A model generated the notes under the pieces. It was not told the origin of the DNA. It did not search any database and worked only from the letters and a program-made list of their open reading frames with translations. DNA of 12,332 bases from Candidatus Aegiribacteria sp. (GTDB lineage: Bacteria > Fermentibacterota > Fermentibacteria > Fermentibacterales > JCC-6). Where the stretch lies: assembly GCA_030642525.1 (NCBI GenBank), contig DAOWNO010000027.1, positions 1 through 12,332 of the forward strand. Reading direction: 5' to 3'. Position numbers and translations under genes: made by a program. Positions 1 to 7,288 of the stretch are shown here, one piece after another (the stretch's first letter is position 1; each line of letters begins with the position of its first letter).

Positions 1-260
1 GGAGCGGATGCCTCCTGCCAGCCTCTGTTACGGGCAGCCGGTCTGTTCCCGCCTGTTTCTCGACGTATCACCTTTACATTAACTTCTTCGGGAAAAGAAA
101 GGTCGAACTGCTGCTCGACCGGAACGCTGCTTCCGTCATCAATTACAACTAACTCCCATGGAATACCACCCGCATCCTGGTTCCTCAGACTTTCCAGAGT
201 GATCCGGAAATTTTCTCCCCCGTTTTTTACCGGTATCTGCATGGATATTTCCGGTCTCAT
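1..260 (-). CDS. Family 2 glycosyltransferase, N-terminal 86 residues (partial)
   Basis: The gene starts with ATG at 260 and runs off the left edge after 86 codons. It should be a cytoplasmic GT-A-fold transferase that moves a sugar from a nucleotide-sugar donor onto a growing glycan. The start is typical of GT2 enzymes: an opening strand ISMQIPVKNGGENF (residues 5-18), then the nucleotide-binding VVIDDGS at residues 38-44 with the Asp pair D41-D42, then GGNRPAARNRGW (70-81), which matches the usual 'G...ARN.G' segment before the DxD motif. The DxD and acceptor region lie outside the window. The start codon overlaps the flippase stop by 4 bases (ATGA), and GGAAGGA stands 8 bases upstream, so this start is well supported. 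It is the last visible gene of the minus-strand glycan operon. The family is clear; the sugar and acceptor cannot be told. Confidence 0.88.
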   Translation of the reverse strand, partial: MRPEISMQIPVKNGGENFRITLESLRNQDAGGIPWELVVIDDGSSVPVEQQFDLSFPEEVNVKVIRRETGGNRPAARNRGWQEASA

Positions 261-1678
261 TCCGAAAATCCTTCCGCAAGCGTGGTCCCTAATTTTCTTA
301 GAGCAGCGATGATAAGAATTGTAAAGACAGTTCCTATAATGACAATCGCTGATCGAAAGCCGGCGTCAAGCGTTGCCAGAGGGCCGAAGGAAATCGGTAA
401 TACTACAGTCAGCGCAACTGCAAAGAAACTTATCGGAAAAACCTTTCTGCCAAGCCAGAAAAGACTCAGAGCCATGAACAGATTTGTGCCGAGAGTAGCG
501 AAAGCTGCTCCCAGCGCACCCGCAACAGGTATCAATCGAAAATTGAATCCGATATTCAGAATAGCGCCGAACAGTGTCATTCCCGCGATATATCTGGTCT
601 GACCTGTAAGAAGACAGCCGGTCTGAGAAATAAGGAACAGCCCGAACATTGCGCTTGCTCCTGCAAGTGTAGGCAGCACGCGCAGGGAAGGCAGAAAATG
701 AACGCCCCCGATCAGACCCACAATCCATGGAGATGACATCGCAAGAAGAAGGGCGGTCCAGTTGACCATTACCATGAAAAGCAGTCCTGCTCTGCCCAGC
801 TCCGCAAGGTTTCCGCCGGTTCTGCGTTTCCTGAAAATGAAGCGCTTCCATGCCATATCGAAGCCCAGGATCAAAGGCATGAGAACAAGGCAGGCACGGC
901 TTGCCCATTCGTAATATCCGCTTTCTGCAAGGTCGGGATAGATGTTTCTCAGCATGAACATATCAGCGGATGAAAGCACGATCATGGACAGCGCAGCAGG
1001 AATCAGAGGCAGACTGAAACCTAGTATATCACGGTTAAGGGCTGACGATTTCTCAATTTTCTCCGAACCTGCCGTTCTTTTCCACATCATGATTATCGCC
1101 ACGGCGGCAATCAGGAATGAGGGAGCCCATCTTGCTGTCAGAAAAGAGGGAATCGCATTGAAAGAACAGGCATAGAGGAAAACAGCAAGTGCTCCAAGAG
1201 CAAGAAACCCGCGAATTATCTGCAGCAGGAGATATCGACCTGCCAGACCATCCGCCCTTGGGAAAGACAGAGACAGCTGCACGTATGCAACTCCGATTCC
1301 AAGAAGAACAGCGTGAATCAGGTACCGGGGATACTGTAGATGAAGTAATGATTCAAGAGATCCATGAAGCAGAAGAACCAGCAGAGCCATCAATAAAGCC
1401 GGAACAGCAGGAAAAACGATGCCTCGAATAAGAACTGCTCTGTGATTTGCTGTTCTCTGCCACGCTCTTATCAATGCAGTCGGAAGACCAAGCACTACTA
1501 TTCCGGCGATGGCTTCCGAGATGATTCTCAGTATGCCGAGTTCACCTGCAGCATCAGCGGTCAGGAATTTAGAGAAAAAGGGAAGAAATGCTACCTGAAC
1601 GAGACCGCTGAAAATCAGGGCCGCAGCGTAGAATATCGATTCCCGCGATAAATCCCTTTTAGCATCGGTGTTCTGCAT
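257..1678 (-). CDS. Wzx-like polysaccharide/lipid-linked glycan flippase (MOP superfamily)
   Basis: This 473-residue polytopic inner-membrane protein probably flips an undecaprenyl-linked oligosaccharide from the cytoplasmic to the periplasmic face. The sequence is almost entirely hydrophobic segments, roughly 12-14 of them. It has the opening amphipathic-then-hydrophobic pattern of polysaccharide transport proteins (ESIFYAAALIFSGLVQVAFL near residues 13-32) and a central segment FSLPLIPAALSMIVLSSADM, close to the 'LP.iP..ls.wil...D' pattern of Wzx/PST proteins. The length fits the family. The reading frame is open 120 bases further upstream, to an ATG at 1798, but those 40 extra residues are charged, unlike the family, and lie inside the preceding gene. 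The ATG at 1678 is 4 bases after the preceding stop, with GAGGA 11-12 bases upstream, so I chose it. The stop overlaps the next gene by ATGA. Family assignment is strong; a transported glycan cannot be named. Confidence 0.88.
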   Translation of the reverse strand: MQNTDAKRDLSRESIFYAAALIFSGLVQVAFLPFFSKFLTADAAGELGILRIISEAIAGIVVLGLPTALIRAWQRTANHRAVLIRGIVFPAVPALLMALLVLLLHGSLESLLHLQYPRYLIHAVLLGIGVAYVQLSLSFPRADGLAGRYLLLQIIRGFLALGALAVFLYACSFNAIPSFLTARWAPSFLIAAVAIIMMWKRTAGSEKIEKSSALNRDILGFSLPLIPAALSMIVLSSADMFMLRNIYPDLAESGYYEWASRACLVLMPLILGFDMAWKRFIFRKRRTGGNLAELGRAGLLFMVMVNWTALLLAMSSPWIVGLIGGVHFLPSLRVLPTLAGASAMFGLFLISQTGCLLTGQTRYIAGMTLFGAILNIGFNFRLIPVAGALGAAFATLGTNLFMALSLFWLGRKVFPISFFAVALTVVLPISFGPLATLDAGFRSAIVIIGTVFTILIIAALRKLGTTLAEGFSE

Positions 1679-1682
1679 TGTA

Positions 1683-2777
1683 TTAACAATCCTCTTTCTC
1701 AGGTGCTTTTTCCCAGCCCAGTTCCTGGTAAATCCTGTGTATTTCCTCAGCCACTGACAACCAGTGGTGCCGTGCCCGAATCCAGGGTGGACCTGCAAGC
1801 GCGTGTTTTTTTCTCAGTTCTTCATCCAGCACAAGTTCGCGGAGGTCACGTTTCAATGTTTTCTGCGTTGTGAGAAAAAACGGGTGTTCCGGAATGAAAT
1901 CCTGATATGTCCTTGAAAGGCTGGTCACTGTTGCAATCCCCATAGAAAGGGTCTCAAGTGAATTGACACCGTAGCCCATATCTCCACTCGCAACCTGATC
2001 AACAGCAATATGACATGATGCCTTCATCCGGATGGCTTCCGAGTGGGACATATTCTCAATCAGTACGAGCTCTACGGGAATCTCCCGTGACAATTCCTCA
2101 ACTGCAGCAATTATTTTTTCTGTACCTTTAACAGACCGAATTCTCGGGGCATGACAGATACGTATTTTCCCTGCGGGAGGATCAGCCTGAGGCATTTCAC
2201 CCGGATCAAAAGGGAGAAAGAGATAACCGACTTCGGGATATCTCAGATAAAGGTCGAATTCACAGGTAAGGTGAAGGTCAGTTGCTTCCCACACAGGCCG
2301 TATAGCCCCCCTCATTCTGAGATCGAGACCATGGTAGTAGGAAACAATCTTCTTTCCGGCTTTTTTAAGAGACTGAATATTTCTGCCGTCCCTGAAAAAA
2401 CTCATTCCACCTTCGAGATGATAGATGTCGTAATCCCACAAATCGTACTTCTTTGCAGCTTTTCTTACGATAGGTGTCCAGATCAAGTCCCTTCCGCTCA
2501 TCAGAATCTTTTCGGTGATGCTCGGAGTCCAGAATATGCGCTCAGAGGTGCCGGTGAACGGCACATTCAGACTTCCGGCTTTCACCAGTCTCTTCACTTT
2601 CCAGAGCCATTCCTTATGCCCGACGAAAGGCAGATTCAGACATATATCTTCTTTGTACTGATTCCATGCGCGGTAGAAAGTCACCAGCCGGCTTTCATGA
2701 CCAAGTTTCCTGTGTCCCTCAACGAAAAGGGTAAGGATTCCAGTATAATTCTGTGGAGATATATGCAGAATTTTCAT
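1683..2777 (-). CDS. GT-B fold glycosyltransferase (GT4/GT1-like)
   Basis: A 364-residue cytoplasmic or membrane-associated glycosyltransferase. The N-terminal start MKILHISPQNYTG (residues 1-13) is the first strand and glycine-bearing turn of GT-B enzymes. The C-terminal donor-binding half begins near RICHAPRIRSVKGTE (206-220), the usual 'r..KGt' turn after the linker. It includes GDMGYGVNSLETLSMGIATV (265-284), the counterpart of the conserved segment with the donor-contacting Glu, here E275. It has no signal peptide or membrane segment. The start overlaps the upstream gene by ATGA, and the stop is 4 bases before the flippase start, so it sits in the middle of the glycan operon. Because the N-terminal half is divergent, the acceptor and sugar cannot be predicted. 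It could equally be annotated 'glycosyltransferase family 4' or 'glycosyltransferase family 1 domain'. Confidence 0.82.
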   Translation of the reverse strand: MKILHISPQNYTGILTLFVEGHRKLGHESRLVTFYRAWNQYKEDICLNLPFVGHKEWLWKVKRLVKAGSLNVPFTGTSERIFWTPSITEKILMSGRDLIWTPIVRKAAKKYDLWDYDIYHLEGGMSFFRDGRNIQSLKKAGKKIVSYYHGLDLRMRGAIRPVWEATDLHLTCEFDLYLRYPEVGYLFLPFDPGEMPQADPPAGKIRICHAPRIRSVKGTEKIIAAVEELSREIPVELVLIENMSHSEAIRMKASCHIAVDQVASGDMGYGVNSLETLSMGIATVTSLSRTYQDFIPEHPFFLTTQKTLKRDLRELVLDEELRKKHALAGPPWIRARHHWLSVAEEIHRIYQELGWEKAPEKEDC

Positions 2778-4054
2778 TTCTCCGATACTTCCGTTCGTTT
2801 TCTCATGACAAAGACTCCTGCTCCGGCAAGCATTAATGCAATTGTACTCTGAAGCAGTAATCCGAACCAGGCGGAAATCCCGATGGAAACTGCGGCCGTT
2901 GCACCAAACATATCTGGAATCCCGTTACCGAGGTTTCTGAAGGCAGTAAAAAGCGGAAACACTGAATAATCCCAGAGCACTGCCTGTCGACCGTATTCAT
3001 CAAAAAGATCAGGTCCGGCTGCCTGTTCCAGCATATTCACATTACTCCAGCAGGCTGGAATACAAACAAGGATTCCGAGAGCGGCAATCAGCCAGAACAG
3101 TCGGCCTCCGGTGCCTTTCCGGACAAGAGGAAGCAGAAGAAAAGGGAGAGTCGTGTAAAGAAATCTCGGTCCCCATCCCGTTCCACCGGACCAGTCGTGA
3201 AGCATTCCATGCAGAACAAGTGACAGTACAAAAGGCGTCCAGAGTCGCCAGTCCTTTTGAAAAAAAAGCGCGAATACACATAACGGCGCGTAATATAGCA
3301 GGCCTTTCCCCGGACCCAGAAGCAAACCGGCAATTCCTCCCCGAAGCGGTTCAAGAACCATAGCTGGATCCTGGTTGTGTCCATCCAGAAGGGGACTCCC
3401 GAATCTGTACCAGTTCACTGAGGCGACAATCAGAATAAACGGAGCCATCCCCGTAATAAGTTTTCTCGCATTCGCCCAGCCGTTCCAGAACACAGGCAGG
3501 AGAAGCAGACTGTCGAGTCTGATCAGAACAGCCATACCCATGCAAAAACCCGCAATGAGTGTCCTGTCTCTGCGTGAGAAGTAGAAACCTGCCATGACAG
3601 CCGCAGCGGCTGCGGTTACATCGTAAGGCATCCTTCCGTATACAAGAAACATTCCGCCGATAGCAATGACTATCAATCTCGCAACGGATACGTTTCCATA
3701 TTTGCTTCTGGCAGCGGCATACATGAACCCTATCAGAATCAGGCTGAAACCCCCGTTGAGAACGGCGGTTGATATCTTCCCCGCACCCAATCCAAAAATA
3801 GCTCCTGAAACAGCTGCCGGAATCAGGAGAATGGAATAGCCGATGCTATGCGGCAAAAAATTCCCGGGTCTTACACCGTCAACAATCCATCCATGCTCCC
3901 CCGATGCCGTAAGGAAAGGGCGTTGGCCAATCAGCGAGCCGGCTACTTCATACTGCGCAAGAACATCAGTTGTATACATTCTCCCGCCAAATACAAGAAC
4001 CAGCAAAGCTGTCCACAGGAGCAATAATCCGCGAAAATATGGATCTTGAGCCAT
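2774..4054 (-). CDS. Polytopic membrane protein resembling GT-C (PMT/ArnT, GT39-like) glycosyltransferases
   Basis: A 426-residue integral membrane protein with about 10-12 hydrophobic segments. The first membrane segment is followed by a non-cytoplasmic loop with an acidic residue (YTTDVLAQYEVAGSL, D30). This is where GT-C enzymes carry the catalytic Asp/Glu. Later come GLLLGPGKGLLYYAPL and GGTGWGPRFLYTTLPFLLLP, two segments I recognise from uncharacterised GT39-like proteins. Such enzymes transfer sugar from a polyprenyl-phosphate-sugar donor on the periplasmic side. This fits the Dpm1-like donor synthase at the head of the same operon. The frame is open up to an ATG at 4132, but that would overlap the previous gene by 74 bases with a polar leader. 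I prefer the ATG at 4054, 4 bases after the previous stop, though it lacks a good Shine-Dalgarno sequence and probably depends on coupling. The family is likely but the enzymatic role is inferred. Confidence 0.68.
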   Translation of the reverse strand: MAQDPYFRGLLLLWTALLVLVFGGRMYTTDVLAQYEVAGSLIGQRPFLTASGEHGWIVDGVRPGNFLPHSIGYSILLIPAAVSGAIFGLGAGKISTAVLNGGFSLILIGFMYAAARSKYGNVSVARLIVIAIGGMFLVYGRMPYDVTAAAAAVMAGFYFSRRDRTLIAGFCMGMAVLIRLDSLLLLPVFWNGWANARKLITGMAPFILIVASVNWYRFGSPLLDGHNQDPAMVLEPLRGGIAGLLLGPGKGLLYYAPLCVFALFFQKDWRLWTPFVLSLVLHGMLHDWSGGTGWGPRFLYTTLPFLLLPLVRKGTGGRLFWLIAALGILVCIPACWSNVNMLEQAAGPDLFDEYGRQAVLWDYSVFPLFTAFRNLGNGIPDMFGATAAVSIGISAWFGLLLQSTIALMLAGAGVFVMRKRTEVSEK

Positions 4055-4058
4055 GCTG

Positions 4059-5027
4059 CTAGACAAAACCGTAGAGGGTGTTCCTGAAAATCCCTCGCGC
4101 GGAGAATGATTCCTTGAATCGGCATAGTCCATAGTTTACATTCATATCAAGGGTGAAAGTACCGAGATCCATGTAATGGTATCCCATTTGCTTCGCCCAT
4201 CTGATAACTTCCATGTAAACCAGATTGACAGGCCTGAATGCCTGATACTCCTGATCGTGAGAGATGTAGAACGCCAGAGTAATCCTGGAGTTGCAGTGGA
4301 ACATAACCATTCCCGCCAGAACTATTCCGTCTTTCAGAGCAATGAACTGTTTGATACGATCACTTCCCAGAAGATTTCTAAGAAGTTCAAGTTCAACAAG
4401 AGTATGAGTGGGTTGAACGCCATGGCGCTGCTGAAGATTGGATTCAAGCACGTGATAGAACAGTGAAAAATCAGAATTTTCCTCGACTGTGACTCCGCTT
4501 TTCAGAGCCTTCCGGACGCCGCGAAGAGCAGACGAACGAAATCCCAGTTTCAGTTCCTCACCGAATCGAGTCAGGTCTATAACTGCTGTCAATTCCCGTC
4601 TTCGATATTTGAAACCGCGTTTGACCAGAGCGAACTCGAGGTAGTTATGAGGTCTTCGGTAATAGATGATCGGGGGCGGGGTCATTTCTATTCCGGTCCA
4701 GCCATGAGATCTGCAATATGATTCCATAGCGTCAATCAATTCTTCCAGTTTCCTCAGCCCAAGAGAATCGTTCGTCACCGGACCTCCGTACGAAGAACCT
4801 GGATAGGAACGGAACCAGATACCGTCTTCACTCTCAGAAAGAGCGCCGGGAATAATCGATACGATTTCGCTGCCGCTTTCAGCTATCAGGTGATGATTCT
4901 GAAATCTCCCTTCCGGATGATAATCGAGAAAATCGGGAAGATGAAATATCGTACCATTATTCGAACGCAGGACAAAATCAGTCCATTTATCTCTATCACA
5001 TACTTCTGCTGGTCGGATCGTTATCAT
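4059..5027 (-). CDS. FemAB/GNAT-like acyltransferase
   Basis: A 322-residue soluble protein with the layout of FemAB-like proteins (two tandem GNAT-type folds). The N-terminal half has the family pattern: a WTDFVLRSNNGTIFHL stretch (15-30), then FRSYPGSSYGGPV (72-84), like the 'P.g..YGgp' segment of this group, then MTPPPIIYYRRP (115-126). The second half has FRSSALRGVRKALKSGVTVE (163-182), the helical 'r..irka.k.gv' element. It is followed by LAFYISHDQEYQAFRPVNLV (251-270) and IRWAKQMGYHYMDLGT (275-290), the C-terminal GNAT beta-alpha unit. The relatives include enzymes that add amino acids to peptidoglycan and proteins of unknown acceptor in exopolysaccharide clusters. In this context, acylation of an amino-sugar is the best guess. 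The frame is open to 5162, but the ATG at 5027 overlaps the upstream stop by ATGA, and residues beyond it do not look like this family. The acceptor is unknown. Confidence 0.78.
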   Translation of the reverse strand: MITIRPAEVCDRDKWTDFVLRSNNGTIFHLPDFLDYHPEGRFQNHHLIAESGSEIVSIIPGALSESEDGIWFRSYPGSSYGGPVTNDSLGLRKLEELIDAMESYCRSHGWTGIEMTPPPIIYYRRPHNYLEFALVKRGFKYRRRELTAVIDLTRFGEELKLGFRSSALRGVRKALKSGVTVEENSDFSLFYHVLESNLQQRHGVQPTHTLVELELLRNLLGSDRIKQFIALKDGIVLAGMVMFHCNSRITLAFYISHDQEYQAFRPVNLVYMEVIRWAKQMGYHYMDLGTFTLDMNVNYGLCRFKESFSARGIFRNTLYGFV

Positions 5028-7273
5028 CGTATCACTGCAACCTTTGCTCTGAACGTCATACCATCCGTTTCTATAATAGCCAGATACACTCCGGAGGACA
5101 CATCTTCGCCACCCAATGAACCGTTCCAGAACCATTCCTCCCGGTTCTCGGCCTGTATACATCCAAGATACTGTCCATCAAGTGAAAACAGTTTAACGGA
5201 AATCTGCCGGTCAACACCTGTCCAGCAGATACGAAGCTCTTCATCAGCGGGAAGAAATGGCTGGGGGTAGAACAGCAGATCAGGACTATCATCGCTGCCC
5301 TGCTGCGCAATAAGAGTCCAGAGACCTATTATCGAGGAAAAATACAGCTTCCCCTCATCCGGCTGAAAAACACTGAACTCATTCTCGACTCTGCTCGTGG
5401 GTATGTATGGCGAATTTGAAGTTGTGAATTCCGTAATCTCAGAGCCGTCCGCACAAATGATTGAGCTTCCGCCCATGCACCATATTCTTCCTTTGTTATC
5501 AACCTGCATCGTTTTTATGGAACCGGTTATTCCTGAAATCTGAACAAACACGTTTTCCTGCCAGCGAAACAGGCCGCTGCCAGTCCCGGCCAGAATATTG
5601 CCGCCGTTATCCCTGGCAAAACAGAAAACCTGACTTGAAGAGAGACCCCAGGAGGTATCGTACACCTCTCCCGCTCCCGGATACCAAGTATCCTGTGATT
5701 TATCGACCGGATCACCTCCATGAACAAGAAGCTGACAGCCACCGTTGGAAGCGAACGCTATCCACAGGCTATCCTGACCGCACGGATACAGTGTCTGGAT
5801 ATTCTTCGAAGCAAGTCCATCCGCATCTGTTCTGGATGCCCACTCCAGGTTGCCTGATTCAGGATCACCAGAAACAGCTGCAATCCCGCTGGTTTCATCA
5901 GGTGACTGCCAGAAGGCTTCCTGCGCGATCCAGAGAGCTCCGTTCTGGGCAGAGAGCATTACTATCTGGTTGTTAAGAAGAGGAGCAATAACCTGGACAA
6001 CATCCGGAGAAACATCGGAAAGAGAATCTGATACATACGTAATGACCGTGTCATCCTCCATGGAAAATGTGTTTCTGTCATCAATCCATGTAAGCCCATA
6101 ATGATAACTGCCGGTCCAAATTCCCGGACAGGACGATTTTGCAGATGAATACGTTCGGAGAGATCTGGGCATATTCACTGTATTCATGTTGAAGGTAATC
6201 CATCCACTGTCCGGATAGAACGCCATCAGACCTGCATTGTGACTTCCGAGGTACATATTGCCGCTGTCCAGTGTTATCTGATAACAACTTGACCCCGCCA
6301 TCCCTGAAACAGGAACTGAAACCCATGTTCCATTATCAAGATATCCGAGTCCGTTTCCCGAATTCTCTGTACTCACATTATCAAGACCGTACCCAACCCA
6401 GATCTCGTCGCCTGCAGATCCGAGGCATGATGAGAAAGTACTGACGGGATATCCCTCTCCATATGTTTCCCATACACCTTCTTCGATAAATTTTCTGACA
6501 TTGATGCAGGAAGCGAGAAGCCCGTCGTCTATCCGGAGAAGCCCGGTAACCACTGAATCATCGCTCATTGAAAAATCGAGAAGAACCTGCCAGCTGTCCG
6601 GGCTGATCATCTGCGCGACTCCGCCCGGACCGAAGCCAAATACGGAATCAGCTGAAACCGCGTAGATGTCCAGAATACCAAGATTAATCGTCGCCGTCTC
6701 ATGGCTGGTCCAGGAATCGGGATTGAAAGGACTTGCCAGAAGATCAAGCGAGTATACCCCCCTGTCAGTCGCCAGAAACAGGATGTCAGAAACACTCGTG
6801 ATTCCCGTCACTTCATCCGCCCTGAAAGCTCCTCCTGTAGCAGACTCGTCCATCTGCAGGAAGCCGGCAGCATTACCGCGCGAAAGGCCTCCATCAGATC
6901 CAGCCCACGTATATCCTCCGGCACAGTGAACTGAATGAACCGCTCCGCTTCCTGGAATGCCCTCATAGGAGGAGAAAATCTGCCAGGAACCCTCCTGTCT
7001 CAAGGCAAGGCCTCCCCCGGCTGTAGCAGCCCATAGCAGCGAATCGTACACATACAGATCATTTATTCTGAACCAGGGTAATTCATCCGGATAGACAATT
7101 GGATCGTCCCACCCGGTATTGGGGTCATAGTGGAGAATCCCCCCTGACGTTGAGCACCACATCATACCATCTGAATCCTCGAAAATTGATGTGACATAAC
7201 TTCGGGATGTTTCAAAACCCCAATCGTTCGGGCTGATTGACAAGATGAGCAACACGGCAATGAAAGGAATCAT
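5024..7273 (-). CDS. Secreted double beta-propeller protein with C-terminal FlgD-Ig / sorting-like domain
   Basis: A 749-residue exported protein. It opens with a hydrophobic stretch (MIPFIAVLLILSIS) that looks like a short signal peptide without a basic N-region. The body (about 20-655) is made of roughly 14 degenerate repeats of about 40-50 residues with the pattern of two-component-regulator propeller (Reg_prop) blades, e.g. SIFEDSDGMMWCSTSGGILH, ITSVSDILFLATDRGVYSLD and MQVDNKGRIWCMGG. This is enough for two seven-bladed propellers, as in hybrid two-component sensors, but no transmembrane, kinase or DNA-binding part follows. Residues 660-749 form a beta-sandwich: YPQPFLP, then ISVKLFSLDGQYLG, then WFWNGSLGGEDVSSGVYLAI. 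This is the signature of FlgD-Ig-like domains and type IX (type A) sorting domains. The start is fixed by an in-frame TGA 18 bases upstream and GAGAGGAAG ending 8-10 bases before ATG. The ligand and role are unknown; a surface binding or scaffold protein is possible. Confidence 0.8.
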   Translation of the reverse strand: MIPFIAVLLILSISPNDWGFETSRSYVTSIFEDSDGMMWCSTSGGILHYDPNTGWDDPIVYPDELPWFRINDLYVYDSLLWAATAGGGLALRQEGSWQIFSSYEGIPGSGAVHSVHCAGGYTWAGSDGGLSRGNAAGFLQMDESATGGAFRADEVTGITSVSDILFLATDRGVYSLDLLASPFNPDSWTSHETATINLGILDIYAVSADSVFGFGPGGVAQMISPDSWQVLLDFSMSDDSVVTGLLRIDDGLLASCINVRKFIEEGVWETYGEGYPVSTFSSCLGSAGDEIWVGYGLDNVSTENSGNGLGYLDNGTWVSVPVSGMAGSSCYQITLDSGNMYLGSHNAGLMAFYPDSGWITFNMNTVNMPRSLRTYSSAKSSCPGIWTGSYHYGLTWIDDRNTFSMEDDTVITYVSDSLSDVSPDVVQVIAPLLNNQIVMLSAQNGALWIAQEAFWQSPDETSGIAAVSGDPESGNLEWASRTDADGLASKNIQTLYPCGQDSLWIAFASNGGCQLLVHGGDPVDKSQDTWYPGAGEVYDTSWGLSSSQVFCFARDNGGNILAGTGSGLFRWQENVFVQISGITGSIKTMQVDNKGRIWCMGGSSIICADGSEITEFTTSNSPYIPTSRVENEFSVFQPDEGKLYFSSIIGLWTLIAQQGSDDSPDLLFYPQPFLPADEELRICWTGVDRQISVKLFSLDGQYLGCIQAENREEWFWNGSLGGEDVSSGVYLAIIETDGMTFRAKVAVIR

Positions 7274-7288
7274 ACAGACAGCTTCCTC

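Noticed and set aside
366..908. 180-codon open frame on the minus strand within the flippase gene
   Set aside because: It is in another frame of a clear polytopic membrane protein gene, is rich in Ser, Arg and Cys without any membrane pattern, and has no supporting start signals.
1679..1798. 40-residue N-terminal extension of the flippase
   Set aside because: It overlaps the end of the GT-B gene, is polar and basic and unlike family starts. A start 4 bases after the previous stop with a Shine-Dalgarno is available.
2151..2852. 233-codon open frame on the plus strand, opposite the GT-B gene
   Set aside because: Its translation has no recognisable motif and uneven composition. It lies wholly across two convincing minus-strand genes that carry family motifs and operon-type junctions.
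5461..5976. 171-codon open frame on the plus strand opposite the propeller gene
   Set aside because: The translation is Pro/Arg-rich with no domain. It is the antisense of well-formed propeller blades.
5024..7273. Propeller protein as a hybrid two-component sensor split by a frameshift
   Set aside because: After the propellers there is a complete C-terminal beta-sandwich domain and a normal stop overlapping the next gene. No kinase or regulator sequence appears in any frame nearby.
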